Shown: positions 15,036-23,232 of the stretch, in pieces
Layout of the letters: each line of letters opens with the position of its first letter
How positions within the stretch are numbered: position 1 is the first letter of the stretch
Assembly: GCA_900770785.1 (NCBI GenBank)
Contig: CAAGLJ010000002.1
Coordinates: 1-32,645 of the forward strand
Reading direction: 5' to 3'
From: Lachnospiraceae bacterium
GTDB lineage: Bacteria > Bacillota > Clostridia > Lachnospirales > Lachnospiraceae
DNA: 32,645 nucleotides
Position numbers and translations under genes: made by a program
The notes under the pieces: model-generated
Told to the model about the DNA's origin: nothing
The model's input: the letters and a program-made list of their open reading frames with translations, nothing else
The model's database searches: none

Positions 15036-16040
15036 TCAGTTTGCTTTTACTTTTTTGATCCACAGGACTGCCTTACGTCCATTCTGCAGGCGGTAAAAGA
15101 GCAGACCAATGAACAATATGCTGCCCAATATTCCGATGATCAGCTCAATAGGTAATTCAAAGGGAGCTATCACCACCCTTCCAAGCACATCGCAGCCAAG
15201 AACAAAGATGGCACCAAAGAGCGCTGTGTCAATCAGAGTTCCTCTGATTTTATCCCCTTTAAAAAGAGCTATCAGATTGGGAACAATCAATCCAATGTAG
15301 GAAATGGATCCTACCACAACCACTACGCTGGCCGTAATCATGGAGGCAATACTTAAGCCGCAAAAAAGCACCACTTTATAATTCACTCCCAGATTTCGGG
15401 AAAAGTCCTTTCCCATTCCTACAATATTAAAATGAGTGGCAAATAAAAAGGCCAGAATCACCAACGGAAGAACCAGATATACAATTTCATACCGTCCCCT
15501 GATAATCAGGGAGAAGTGGCCTACCAGCCAGCTGGACAGGGCCTGGGTCATTTCGTATTTATAAGCCAGGTAACTGGTGATTCCGCCAATAACATTACTG
15601 AACATGATTCCCACCAGGGGAACCATAACCACATCCTTAAAAGGAATCTGCTGAATGAACCAGACAAAAATCCAGGTTCCCAGAATAGCTGTCCCAAAGG
15701 CGAATAAAGCTCTGCTTAAAAGGGTAGAAGAAGGCATGAACAGCAGGGCAAATAAAACACCCAGCTCCGCCGATGAAATGGTGGCCCCTGTAGTCGGTGA
15801 CACGAATTTATTCATACAAAGCTGCTGCATAATCAGACCTGCCACGCTCATCCCCACGCCAGTACATATAACAGCCAGAAGTCTGGGCAGACGGGATGCC
15901 ATAAAAATATGCAGCTGCTCTCCATCTCCGCTTAGAAGCCCCTTTATATTCACCTCCATCACTCCAATAAAAAGGGAAAACACAGAAAGAACCAGCAGCA
16001 CCAGTGCAAGAATTATTGTTGAACTGCTTATTTTACGCAT
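15036..16040 (-). CDS. yclN: Siderophore ABC transporter permease, YclN/CeuB type
   Basis: A 334-residue FecCD-family permease and first gene of the importer operon. The N-terminal helix is SSTIILALVLLVLSVFSLFIG. The segment HIFMASRLPRLLAVICTGVGMSVAG and the late VGSISYIGLIVPNLIALFKG are hallmarks of the family. AAAGGAG precedes the ATG. A promoter and TTAG-N6-CTAA dyad lie 57-111 bases upstream, consistent with iron-regulated expression of the four-gene operon. Confidence 0.93.
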   Translation of the reverse strand: MRKISSSTIILALVLLVLSVFSLFIGVMEVNIKGLLSGDGEQLHIFMASRLPRLLAVICTGVGMSVAGLIMQQLCMNKFVSPTTGATISSAELGVLFALLFMPSSTLLSRALFAFGTAILGTWIFVWFIQQIPFKDVVMVPLVGIMFSNVIGGITSYLAYKYEMTQALSSWLVGHFSLIIRGRYEIVYLVLPLVILAFLFATHFNIVGMGKDFSRNLGVNYKVVLFCGLSIASMITASVVVVVGSISYIGLIVPNLIALFKGDKIRGTLIDTALFGAIFVLGCDVLGRVVIAPFELPIELIIGILGSILFIGLLFYRLQNGRKAVLWIKKVKAN

Positions 16041-16096
16041 ACATACTCCTTTATTGGTGAGATACTTTTCTCTCAGACATTACTTTAAACTTATAT

Positions 16097-16116
16097 TTGT
16101 TAGTTTTATCTAACAA
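16097..16116. promoter_or_regulatory. TTAG-N6-CTAA dyad at the siderophore operon start
   Basis: TTGTTAG and CTAACAA form a perfect 7-6-7 inverted repeat. On the minus strand it begins about 6 bases after the -10 of the operon promoter and so would cover the transcription start. Its core arms and spacing equal those of the two dyads over the Fur-like gene promoters. Confidence 0.65.
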
Positions 16117-16122
16117 TTTGTT

Positions 16123-16151
16123 ATTTTAACTTACTGGATGTATTTCGTCAA
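16123..16151 (-). promoter_or_regulatory. Promoter of the siderophore importer operon
   Basis: TTGACG at 16146-16151, a 17-base spacer and TAAAAT at 16123-16128, 83 bases upstream of the first permease start. A GATAAT-like stretch (TTAATGATAATTT on the minus strand, near 16167-16179) lies just upstream and could be a partial Fur site. Confidence 0.65.
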
Positions 16152-16204
16152 GTTTCCTTAATGGTCAAAAATTATCATTAATTCTTATGGCAACTCTGTT
16201 ATGA

Positions 16205-16239
16205 TGAAAAAAAGAGGGCTGCCTTAACAAGACAGCCCT
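16205..16239 (-). terminator. Rho-independent terminator after the alcohol dehydrogenase gene
   Basis: AGGGCTG (16215-16221) and CAGCCCT (16233-16239) form the stem with an inner CTT/AAG extension. The minus-strand tail is CTTTTTTTC. It begins 15 bases after the dehydrogenase stop and separates that gene from the siderophore operon. Confidence 0.9.
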
Positions 16240-16253
16240 GATCATATACCTCT

Positions 16254-17435
16254 CTAATGATTTGCCATAGAATAAATCTGATAAACATCCTCTGCTTTCA
16301 GCCTGCGCAGATGAGACAGTACCACCGTATCGTTCATTGTAGCATCCAGTGCCAGTTCCCTTAACACCTGCTCACTTTGTATGCCAATTCCCAGCTCCGA
16401 CAGACAGGTAGGCATTCCCAGCTCCCGAAAATACTCTACTGTACGTGCAATAGCCGCTTTTGCAGCCTCTTTTGGATCTTCCATATTGATCCCCCATACC
16501 ATCTTCCCATAATGGCAAAAACGCTCTGGATCACTCTCATAACCATAGATTGCCCAGGATTCCCAGACTGCCGAGAGGGTCCCCCCATGAGCCTTCTCAA
16601 AACGTGCACCCAGAGCATGACCCATTTTGTGTACCGAAAAGTCCTTTGCCCTTCCCAGACCGGTAAGATTATTATGGGAAAGACTTCCGCACCACATAAT
16701 TTCACTCATGGCATCATAATCTGCGGGATTTTTCATAGCCGCTCTTCCGCTGGCAATCACCGTTCGCAGCAGACCTTCGGCAATCTCATCCGTCATCCGA
16801 TTGCTGGTTTTCGGAATAAAATACCTCTCCAGAGTGTGCATCATAATATCTACCACTCCACAGGCAATCTGGAAGCCGGGCAAGGTATAGGTCAGCTCCG
16901 GATTCATGATGGCAAATACGGGACGGTTTAAATCCGTATTAATTCCCGCTTTTTTTCCTATTGCTTCGTTGGTTAAAACCGCCGAATCACTGGTTTCACT
17001 TCCTGCCGCAGAAATGGTCAGAACCACGCCTACCGGCAAAGTTCTGGCCAAAGGCACCTTGCCGGTCCAAATGTCCCATAAAGGAGTTCCTGCATTGGCC
17101 GTTCCGTGGGCAATGCCTTTAGCCGTATCGATTACGCTTCCTCCCCCTACACCTAATACAAAGTCCACCCCGCTTTCGATGGCAAGGGCACAGCCTGCCT
17201 CAGCGTGTGAAAGCCGGGGATTGGGCTGTACTCCTCCCCACTCTTCAAAGGCTACTCCCTCCCGGCTTAAAGAGGTCTTTACCTGATCAAGCAATCCGCT
17301 TTTTACCGCACTGCCGCCTCCGTATACGATAAGCACTTTGGTTCCACCCCATTTTTTTACCTGTTTTCCCACCTGGTGCTGGGTTTCTTTTCCAAAAATG
17401 ATCTCCGTCGGAGAATAATGAATAAAATTCTGCAT
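16254..17435 (-). CDS. Iron-containing alcohol dehydrogenase (BdhA/YugJ-like)
   Basis: A 393-residue group III alcohol dehydrogenase, probably NAD(P)H-dependent, reducing aldehydes such as butyraldehyde. The N-terminal nucleotide-binding half shows VLIVYGGGSAVKSG and GVGGGSVIDTAKGIAHG. The metal site is visible as Asp in GVVDIMMHTLERYF, the His in that segment, and the His residues of DFSVHKMGHALGARFEKAHG. MQNFIHYSPTEIIFGK is the usual family opening. It precedes the siderophore operon but is separated by a strong terminator. Substrate cannot be fixed from the sequence. Confidence 0.93.
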   Translation of the reverse strand: MQNFIHYSPTEIIFGKETQHQVGKQVKKWGGTKVLIVYGGGSAVKSGLLDQVKTSLSREGVAFEEWGGVQPNPRLSHAEAGCALAIESGVDFVLGVGGGSVIDTAKGIAHGTANAGTPLWDIWTGKVPLARTLPVGVVLTISAAGSETSDSAVLTNEAIGKKAGINTDLNRPVFAIMNPELTYTLPGFQIACGVVDIMMHTLERYFIPKTSNRMTDEIAEGLLRTVIASGRAAMKNPADYDAMSEIMWCGSLSHNNLTGLGRAKDFSVHKMGHALGARFEKAHGGTLSAVWESWAIYGYESDPERFCHYGKMVWGINMEDPKEAAKAAIARTVEYFRELGMPTCLSELGIGIQSEQVLRELALDATMNDTVVLSHLRRLKAEDVYQIYSMANH

Positions 17436-17504
17436 ACTCTTTTCCTGCCTTTCTTCCTCTTTTGCTGTACTGCTTTGCCTCTCTTCTTAAGCCTTCCTTT
17501 CTTC

Positions 17505-18338
17505 CTATGCCGCACCAACCCTGCTTTTAAGCATCCGAATTTCCTCCTTATGACCGGCATCCTCCAGAGGCGTCTCCAGATAAAAGGGTAAGTCCTTCAG
17601 CATCGGATGGGTCAGCACACGAAGCAGTGCCTCCAGTCCGATTTCTCCTGCTCCTATAGTAGCATGCCGGTCCTTTTTTGCTCCAAAGGGTGTCATGCTA
17701 TCATTAAAATGTATCGCTTTGAGATGCTTAAGACCAATAATCTGGTCAAAACGGGCTATTACTCCATCCAGGTCATTTACGATATCATATCCTGCTGAAA
17801 AAATATGGCAGGTATCCAGGCATACTCCCAGTCTTTCGGGATGCTCTGCCCGATCGCGGATTTCTCTCAGGTGTTCAAACTCATAACCGATCTCTGTTCC
17901 CTTTCCTGACATGGTTTCCAGCAAAACGGTAATCTTTTCCTGCCCGGTAATAGCCTGATTCAATGCTGCCACAATATTGTCAATACCGGCTTCTACGCCG
18001 ATACCGGTATGACTTCCCGGATGGAATACCATATTCTCTATCTCCAGCCTGTCCATTCTGGCAATATCCTCTCTAAGAACCATGCAGGCAAAATCATACA
18101 CCTTTTCCTGATTGCTTGCCGGATTCATGGTATAAGGGGCATGGGCCAAAAGAGGACCCCAGCCCTCCTGTCTTCGAATCTGCTGAAAGGCATCTTCCTC
18201 CTTTGGGGTTGGATCCTTAAAATTAGAGCCTCTGGGATTGCGGCTGAAAATCTGCATCGTATTCGCTTCCATAGCCACCACTGCCTTAGCCGTCTTTTCC
18301 AGGCCGCCTGCAATAGACATATGTGTTCCTATTATCAT
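17505..18338 (-). CDS. nfo: Endonuclease IV (AP endonuclease)
   Basis: A 277-residue zinc-dependent apurinic/apyrimidinic endonuclease of base-excision repair. The start MIIGTHMSIAGGLEKTA is characteristic. The predicted three-zinc ligands are all seen: His66, His106, Glu141, Asp175, His178, His210, Asp223, His225 and the Glu of FYLETP. Length equals the family norm. GGAGG is 5 bases before the ATG, directly after the U tract of the preceding gene's terminator. It lies 69 bases upstream of the dehydrogenase gene and may be co-transcribed with it. Confidence 0.97.
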   Translation of the reverse strand: MIIGTHMSIAGGLEKTAKAVVAMEANTMQIFSRNPRGSNFKDPTPKEEDAFQQIRRQEGWGPLLAHAPYTMNPASNQEKVYDFACMVLREDIARMDRLEIENMVFHPGSHTGIGVEAGIDNIVAALNQAITGQEKITVLLETMSGKGTEIGYEFEHLREIRDRAEHPERLGVCLDTCHIFSAGYDIVNDLDGVIARFDQIIGLKHLKAIHFNDSMTPFGAKKDRHATIGAGEIGLEALLRVLTHPMLKDLPFYLETPLEDAGHKEEIRMLKSRVGAA

Positions 18339-18351
18339 ATCTTCCTCCTAA

Positions 18352-18385
18352 AAAACTCCGCTTCCATAGAGGAAATCGGAGTTTT
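18352..18385 (-). terminator. Rho-independent terminator between the DUF454 gene and nfo
   Basis: AAAACTCCG (18352-18360) and CGGAGTTTT (18377-18385) form a 9-bp stem. The minus-strand tail is TTTTTT, immediately followed by the nfo ribosome site, so nfo probably depends on read-through or on a promoter not recognised here. Confidence 0.8.
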
Positions 18386-18425
18386 AATATCTGTTTTATC
18401 AAATTGTCTTTTATATTAAAGTAGA

Positions 18426-18815
18426 TTACTCCGCTATACTGTCAGCCTTTGCTGTCTTGATTCCAAAAATAAAGAGAAATAGCAGGGCTACCCAGATAAG
18501 AGCCACAATAAGCTGCCCCACAGGAATCCTGTTCAGCGCCAGAAAGCTGATTGCCATAAAGAAAGAGCTTACTCCCAGAATCCTCACCTTTGTTTTTACG
18601 GTCATTCCCTCTCCCTTTACGTAGCTTTCCAGATTATTCTTATAAAGCCTGGTTCCCTTAAACCAGGTATGAAGCCGCTCGGAGCTGTTGGTAAAGCAAA
18701 CCGTTGCCAGCAACAAAAAGGGAAAGGTAGGCAGCAGGGGAACCACACTTCCTATTGTACCCAGAGCCACCGACAAACATCCAACAACAATCAAAATAAT
18801 CTTCTTCAGCTTCAT
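18426..18815 (-). CDS. DUF454 (YbaN-type) inner membrane protein
   Basis: A 129-residue membrane protein with a hydrophobic helix at about 6-38, including the conserved GTIGSVVPLLPTFPFLLLA. The segment CFTNSSERLHTWF follows, then two more helices at about 77-120. These features define DUF454/YbaN. Function is unknown; relatives are often found near iron or haem genes, which fits the Fur-box-like palindrome at the promoter here. The ATG has GGGGAAGG upstream. Confidence 0.9.
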   Translation of the reverse strand: MKLKKIILIVVGCLSVALGTIGSVVPLLPTFPFLLLATVCFTNSSERLHTWFKGTRLYKNNLESYVKGEGMTVKTKVRILGVSSFFMAISFLALNRIPVGQLIVALIWVALLFLFIFGIKTAKADSIAE

Positions 18816-18837
18816 ATCCTTCCCCCACTTTTATGGC

Positions 18838-18864
18838 TGTAAATAATAACGATTATTATTTACA
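18838..18864. promoter_or_regulatory. 27-base Fur-box-like palindrome at the DUF454 promoter
   Basis: TGTAAATAATAA, then CGA, then the exact reverse complement: a perfect 12-3-12 dyad. It contains AATAATAAcgaTTATTATT, close to the GATAATGATTATC pattern of Fur and the TTATAATnATTATAA of PerR. It starts directly after the -10 hexamer and covers the predicted transcription start, a typical repressor position. Confidence 0.75.
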
Positions 18865-18894
18865 AGAATAGCATAACCTCTTTAAGAGTGTCAA
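18865..18894 (-). promoter_or_regulatory. Promoter of the DUF454 gene
   Basis: TTGACA (18889-18894), an 18-base spacer and TATTCT (18865-18870), 50 bases upstream of the ATG and just before the end of the CPBP gene. Confidence 0.7.
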
Positions 18895-18896
18895 GG

Positions 18897-19604
18897 CTAT
18901 ACCAAAAATCCCATCAGCCCCAGTCCGATAATATCTGCAATCATGTGTGCAAGAAAGAAGGGAAAAAGATTTTTTCCTTTATCTCTTTCATAGGCTGCAT
19001 AATACACGATTCCCATTACCAGCCCAATTCCCAATGCAGAGAAAATTCCCTGATAGGTATGGAAGCTGATCCGAATAAAGAGAGCAAACAAAAAGGCCTG
19101 TTTTTCCCATTTTTCAGAAACAGCCGTACAAATACCCAAAAAATAGAGTTCTTCAAAAGTTCCGTTGATCACAGAAACCAGCAGGGTAAGGGCATTCACC
19201 GAAAGCAGATATTCCCCCAGTCCCATGCCATAGCTTATCAAAACCGGCTTCTCACTTAAGCCGTTTGCCGCAATCATGAAAAGATCCATTCCCAGGGCTG
19301 TTACCATATACAGAATGATTCCCCTTAATGCCGCCATAGGCGTAAACCGGATTTTCCAGCGGGAAAAATCAAAGCGTCTGAGCTTTAAATAAAGAAGCAC
19401 CAGAACCAGAATAACCAGCTCTGAGCAAATAATATAGATATCCTCTGTGGCGGAATATCCCACTGCATTCTCCAGTATACTGTCTGCGGGGAGCCTCAAA
19501 AAAGCTATGGTAGAGGTGTAGATTGCACTGCCAAGCATCAATATGGTCAGTACCAGTATATCCCACCAGGTTAAAATTTTTCTTTTGTTTTCTTCCAAAT
19601 CCAT
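18897..19604 (-). CDS. CPBP-family intramembrane protein with altered protease motif
   Basis: A 235-residue membrane protein with about seven helices, of the CAAX-protease/bacteriocin-processing (Abi) family. The first motif, normally EExxxR, reads EELYFL at 151-156, so Glu151 and Glu152 are kept but Arg is replaced by Leu. The second, FxxxH, keeps His182 with Arg178 in place of Phe. The third is HMIAD, His220 and Asp224. The main catalytic acid and histidines remain, yet the Arg loss makes normal activity doubtful. GGAGAGG precedes the ATG. No bacteriocin gene is nearby and the function is unknown. Confidence 0.82.
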   Translation of the reverse strand: MDLEENKRKILTWWDILVLTILMLGSAIYTSTIAFLRLPADSILENAVGYSATEDIYIICSELVILVLVLLYLKLRRFDFSRWKIRFTPMAALRGIILYMVTALGMDLFMIAANGLSEKPVLISYGMGLGEYLLSVNALTLLVSVINGTFEELYFLGICTAVSEKWEKQAFLFALFIRISFHTYQGIFSALGIGLVMGIVYYAAYERDKGKNLFPFFLAHMIADIIGLGLMGFLV

Positions 19605-19710
19605 CTTCCTCTCCTTCTGCTGCCCTGGCAGCCCTCATTATACAGAATATGGAAATATTTTCTGTTTGTCCATATGCTCAGATGCTTTTTCTTCCTGTTT
19701 TGTTTCAAAA

Positions 19711-19775
19711 AAGGCCCCGAAAGTTCACGTCTTAAGTTTGCACAGGCAAACCTTAAGAAGAACCTTCAGGGCCTC
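19711..19775 (-). terminator. Long terminator after metQ
   Basis: On the minus strand AAGAGGCCCTGAAGGTTC and TTAAGGTTTGC pair across a small loop with GCAAACTTAAG and GAACTTTCGGGGCCTT, followed by TTTTTTG. The stem is unusually long (over 20 pairs, with internal mismatches) and starts 41 bases after the metQ stop. Confidence 0.85.
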
Positions 19776-19816
19776 TTATCCATTCATCTTATTTACGAAG
19801 CTGCATGGAAAAGCAC

Positions 19817-20731
19817 TTAGAATACAGGTACAACAGCTCCTTCATAGGTTGCGTTGATGTATTCTTTTACTTCCTCAGACAGAAGAACTTCTACAAGAGC
19901 TTTGGTTACTTCTGAATCTTCGTTGCCTTCTTTTACTACCAGTACATTACCATAGGTCTGTGCAGCTAAAGAATCTGCCGCTTCTACAGCCAGAGCATCA
20001 CTGAGCTTTAAGCCTGCATCTACCGCATAGTTACCATTGATGGCTGCAATATCCACATCCGGCAGAGTTCTGGCAATCTGAGCCGCTTCCAGCTCCACAA
20101 TTTCCAGGTTTAAAGGATTCTCTACAATATCAATTTTGGTTGCACTGATACCCACACCTTCTTTTAATTTGATTAAGCCCTGGGCTTCCAATAACAGAAG
20201 GGCTCTTGCTTCGTTGGTAGTATCGTTGGGCACTGCCACCTTTGCTCCTTCCTGTAATTCCTCTAAAGATGCTGTTTTTCCTGCATAAAGACCGAAGGGC
20301 TCAAAGTGGATGGTTGCAACGTCCACTAAAGTAGTACCGTTCTGTGCATTAAAATCCTCCAGATAGGGGGTGTGCTGGAAAAAGTTGGCATCCAGTTCTC
20401 CATCCTGTACTGCATTATTAGGTAAAATATAGTCATTGTATTCTACGATTTCAAGATTATATCCCTTTTCCTGCAGATTATCCTTTACGATTTCCAGAAT
20501 TTCTGCGTGGGGTGCAGGAGTTGCTCCTACCTTAATAGTGGTTAATTCCACTTCTTCCCCATTCTCCGCTGCTGTTGTTCCCGCCTCGGTTCCTGCTTCT
20601 GTTTCTGCTGCCGTTGTTCCTGCCCCGGTTCCGGTTTCCTGCTTACCTGCACAGCCTGCCAGTGCTCCTCCCAGGATACCCACTGCGGCTAAAACTGCTG
20701 CGGCTTTTTTGATGAGTTCTTTTCTTTTCAT
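19817..20731 (-). CDS. metQ: Methionine-binding lipoprotein MetQ
   Basis: A 304-residue NlpA-family binding protein for methionine. Its signal peptide runs to lipobox LAGC (Cys27) and is followed by a long Thr/Ala/Glu linker to about residue 65. The domain opens with TIKVGATPAPHAEILEIVKD and contains DANFFQHTPYLEDFN and the HFEPFGLYAGKT segment, all typical of MetQ. AAGGAGG precedes the ATG. It is the last gene after metN and metI. A short hairpin (AAATCCC/GGGATTT at 20783-20802) sits in the 98-base gap after metI and may shield or process the RNA. Confidence 0.95.
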   Translation of the reverse strand: MKRKELIKKAAAVLAAVGILGGALAGCAGKQETGTGAGTTAAETEAGTEAGTTAAENGEEVELTTIKVGATPAPHAEILEIVKDNLQEKGYNLEIVEYNDYILPNNAVQDGELDANFFQHTPYLEDFNAQNGTTLVDVATIHFEPFGLYAGKTASLEELQEGAKVAVPNDTTNEARALLLLEAQGLIKLKEGVGISATKIDIVENPLNLEIVELEAAQIARTLPDVDIAAINGNYAVDAGLKLSDALAVEAADSLAAQTYGNVLVVKEGNEDSEVTKALVEVLLSEEVKEYINATYEGAVVPVF

Positions 20732-20782
20732 AATTTTCCTCCTTTTGTGCCTGTCTTAAGGCAACTGTTTTCTTTATACATA

Positions 20783-20802
20783 AAATCCCGACGAGGGGAT
20801 TT
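20783..20802 (-). other. Intercistronic hairpin between metI and metQ
   Basis: AAATCCC (20783-20789) and GGGATTT (20796-20802) with a 6-base loop. There is no U tract on the minus strand, so processing or RNA stabilisation is more likely than termination. Confidence 0.5.
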
Positions 20803-20829
20803 AATGCCATTTTCTCTTTACATTCGGCC

Positions 20830-21489
20830 TTATTTAAGCCTCTTGTCAATCCGGTTGACCAGCCGTACCCCTACCTCCTGGAACAGCTGTACGATCACCA
20901 CCAGAAGAATCACCGTGATAAACATGATATCTCCCTGATAACGGTAATAGCCATAGTTAATGGCAATAGCTCCCAGCCCTCCGCCGCCGACGAAACCGGC
21001 CATGGCAGAATAGCCGAGTATAGTGGCAACTGCTATGGTTGCCCCTACCAGCAAAGAGGGTTTTGCTTCCGGTAAAAGAACCTTGAGTATGATCTGCAAC
21101 CGGCTGGCTCCCATGGCCTTGGCTGCCTCAATCACTCCTTCATTCACCTCCCGCAGTGAAGATTCCACCATTCTGGCTACAAAAGGGGTAGCCGCTACTA
21201 CAAGAGGTACGATGGTTGCCGTGGAACCGATGGATGTACCAACCACTAAGCGGGTAAAGGGAATAATTGCCACCAGTAAAATCAGAAAGGGAACGGAGCG
21301 GATAATGTTAATTACTACTCCGGCAATGACGTTGATTATCCTGTTTTTACAAATACCGTTCTTATCCGTAATGTAAACCAGTACACCCAAGGGGATTCCC
21401 AAAACATAGGCAATCGCCGTAGAGGTAAGGGTCATATACAGAGTTTCTCCTATGCCATTAATCACCAGCTGAACCAATTCTTTACTCAT
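20830..21489 (-). CDS. metI: Methionine ABC transporter permease MetI
   Basis: A 219-residue permease with five helices. It opens MSKELVQLVINGIGETLYMT, as usual for MetI, and carries the EAA loop EAAKAMGASRLQIILKV. The start is set at ATG 21489, because AAGGAGGG lies just upstream and the gene then overlaps the metN stop by 8 bases; an opening seven codons longer is unlikely. Confidence 0.95.
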   Translation of the reverse strand: MSKELVQLVINGIGETLYMTLTSTAIAYVLGIPLGVLVYITDKNGICKNRIINVIAGVVINIIRSVPFLILLVAIIPFTRLVVGTSIGSTATIVPLVVAATPFVARMVESSLREVNEGVIEAAKAMGASRLQIILKVLLPEAKPSLLVGATIAVATILGYSAMAGFVGGGGLGAIAINYGYYRYQGDIMFITVILLVVIVQLFQEVGVRLVNRIDKRLK

Positions 21490-22483
21490 CTGTCCCTCCT
21501 CCTTCCTCATAATGAATATTCTGGGTATCCAGATAGGCTTTAATCTTTCTTCTGCTTTCCTCTTCTTTTGGCAGCTCGATCAACATCTGGCCATAAGCCT
21601 TCCCACCGATATTTTCCGTATTAGCCCCCAGAATATTGATTAGGGTTCCACTTTCCAGAGTCAGTCTGGAAATCACCGGTTCAAAGGAAGACTGACCGTC
21701 AAAGGCAATTCTTAAGGTGCCTGCTGCCAGCTTCTGAGCCAGTTCACTTTCCTGGGGCTGAAGCAGCCGTCTGGCAGTTTGGGATTTGGGCTGTAGAAAT
21801 ACCGATTTTACGGTACCCATTTCCTCTACCTGTCCCCTGTTCATTACTGCCACCCGGTCACATATCTGCTCTATAACCCTCATTTCATGGGTGATAATGA
21901 CTACCGTCACCCCCATCTTCCTGTTAATTTCCTGAATCAGGGAAAGGATATTTCTGGTGGTTTCGGGATCCAGTGCGCTGGTGGCCTCATCACACAAAAG
22001 TACCTTGGGATCCGTTGCCAAAGCTCTGGCAATGGCCACTCTCTGCTTCTGACCGCCGGACAGCTGAGCCGGATAGGCCTTTGCCTTTTCCGACAGACCT
22101 ACTATCTCCAAAAGCTCCTGTGCCCGGGCTCTTGCCTCCTTTTTTTTCATCCCGATAATTTCCAGGGGAAAAATTACATTGTCCAGCACAGTACGCTGGG
22201 ACAAAAGGTGGAAGTGCTGAAAAATCATTCCCATATTCTGACGGTGCTTTAACAGTTCTCTTTCGGAAACCTCCATCAGATTGGTATCTGCCAGGTATAC
22301 AGCCCCCTTAGTGGGCCTTTCCAACAGATTTATACATCGCACCAGAGTGGATTTTCCGGCCCCGGAAAATCCGATAATCCCAAAAATCTCACCTTCTTTT
22401 ATCTCTAAACTTACATCCTGTACAGCGTGCAGGTTGCTTCCATTGCTCTGAAAGGTCTTGGTCACATTTTCCAGACGAATCAT
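21482..22483 (-). CDS. metN: Methionine ABC transporter ATPase MetN
   Basis: A 333-residue ATPase. Walker A GFSGAGKST, the Q-loop region GMIFQHFHLLSQRTVLDNV, signature LSGGQKQR and Walker B VLLCDEATSALD are present. A C-terminal NIL domain (about 255-333) binds methionine for feedback inhibition in this family. It is first in the metNIQ operon. I looked for a SAM riboswitch in the 90 bases upstream and found none. Confidence 0.96.
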   Translation of the reverse strand: MIRLENVTKTFQSNGSNLHAVQDVSLEIKEGEIFGIIGFSGAGKSTLVRCINLLERPTKGAVYLADTNLMEVSERELLKHRQNMGMIFQHFHLLSQRTVLDNVIFPLEIIGMKKKEARARAQELLEIVGLSEKAKAYPAQLSGGQKQRVAIARALATDPKVLLCDEATSALDPETTRNILSLIQEINRKMGVTVVIITHEMRVIEQICDRVAVMNRGQVEEMGTVKSVFLQPKSQTARRLLQPQESELAQKLAAGTLRIAFDGQSSFEPVISRLTLESGTLINILGANTENIGGKAYGQMLIELPKEEESRRKIKAYLDTQNIHYEEGGGTDE

Positions 22484-22530
22484 TGGTTTTCTCCCTTCCT
22501 GACGGTTTTCGCTGTTTGCAACTATGCTCC

Positions 22531-22561
22531 ATTATAAATTCTTTTTTTCAAAAAGTGTTAA
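22531..22561 (-). promoter_or_regulatory. Possible metNIQ promoter
   Basis: TATAAT (22531-22536) with TTAACA (22556-22561) at a long 19-base spacing, 47 bases before the metN ATG and downstream of the terminator at 22575-22607. Confidence 0.35.
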
Positions 22562-22574
22562 TTCACAAAAAAAA

Positions 22575-22607
22575 TGGCTCGCTATAGCTTAAAGCTATAA
22601 CGAGCCA
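22575..22607 (-). terminator. Rho-independent terminator after the hemerythrin gene
   Basis: TGGCTCG (22575-22581) with CGAGCCA (22601-22607), and inner TATAGCTT with AAGCTATA, give a stem of about 15 pairs with one mismatch. The minus-strand tail is TTTTTTTT. Confidence 0.92.
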
Positions 22608-22641
22608 GTCTGGCTTCAGCCATTCCAGAGGTTTTAGCCTG

Positions 22642-23187
22642 TTAAGGATATACTCTCATCAGCCATTCTACATACCTGCCTATGCCCCTTTTAGCCCCCT
22701 CTTCTTCAAAGGCTTTACTGGCTTCATCTATCCGTTCCAGATCCTCCGGTGCTAAAGACCTGGCAGCAAAAGGAAAAAGAACATTATTTTCCTTGTGGGC
22801 ATGCCGCTGAAGCAAATCCACATAAGACAGGGCATGGGTAATCACATCCAGCTTCTCATCCATTGTGGGCTCGTCGCTCAGGGCATTAATGGCTTCCTCC
22901 AGAGACTGGAGATGATAGCGGCCAAGATTATGCTCCACCAACATTCCCGTATTAATCATTTTTTCTGCTACGGGTCCCAGCTTTTCCAGCATAACTTCAA
23001 AAAGGATAGCCTCTTCCTTCCCATGATGGTGTTCATCCGCATAATCCCTGATAAAACGAACGCACTCCATCCAGACTTCCTTATCCGGTTTCTCCCCCTC
23101 AAGCATTCTGCCGCACAGCCGCCTTAAATATTGGGTAAAGCGAACCACATGCTCATGCTCCGTATACAAAATATCAATTCCGTACAT
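22642..23187 (-). CDS. Hemerythrin-like domain protein
   Basis: A 181-residue soluble four-helix protein with the spaced His and Glu ligands of a di-iron site: His11/His13 (TEHEHVVRF), HHHGKEEAILF (about 53-63), LVEHNLGRYH (about 82-93) and RHAHKENNVLFPF (about 128-140). Such proteins bind O2 or NO or sense redox state. It lies 45 bases downstream of the hybrid-cluster protein gene in the same direction, suggesting a joint role in nitrosative or oxygen stress. Confidence 0.92.
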   Translation of the reverse strand: MYGIDILYTEHEHVVRFTQYLRRLCGRMLEGEKPDKEVWMECVRFIRDYADEHHHGKEEAILFEVMLEKLGPVAEKMINTGMLVEHNLGRYHLQSLEEAINALSDEPTMDEKLDVITHALSYVDLLQRHAHKENNVLFPFAARSLAPEDLERIDEASKAFEEEGAKRGIGRYVEWLMRVYP

Positions 23188-23232
23188 TCTGCTCTCCTTC
23201 CTTTTTTCTATACTTTATATGTGGTATCTTTT

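Noticed and set aside
16165..16180. GATAAT-like half repeats upstream of the siderophore promoter as a Fur box
   Set aside because: Only about one and a half hexamer matches in an AT-rich stretch; not enough to call a site of its own.
22484..22574. Possible SAM riboswitch (S-box) upstream of metNIQ
   Set aside because: The region is only about 90 bases and shows no S-box helices; the nearby hairpin is the terminator of the hemerythrin gene.
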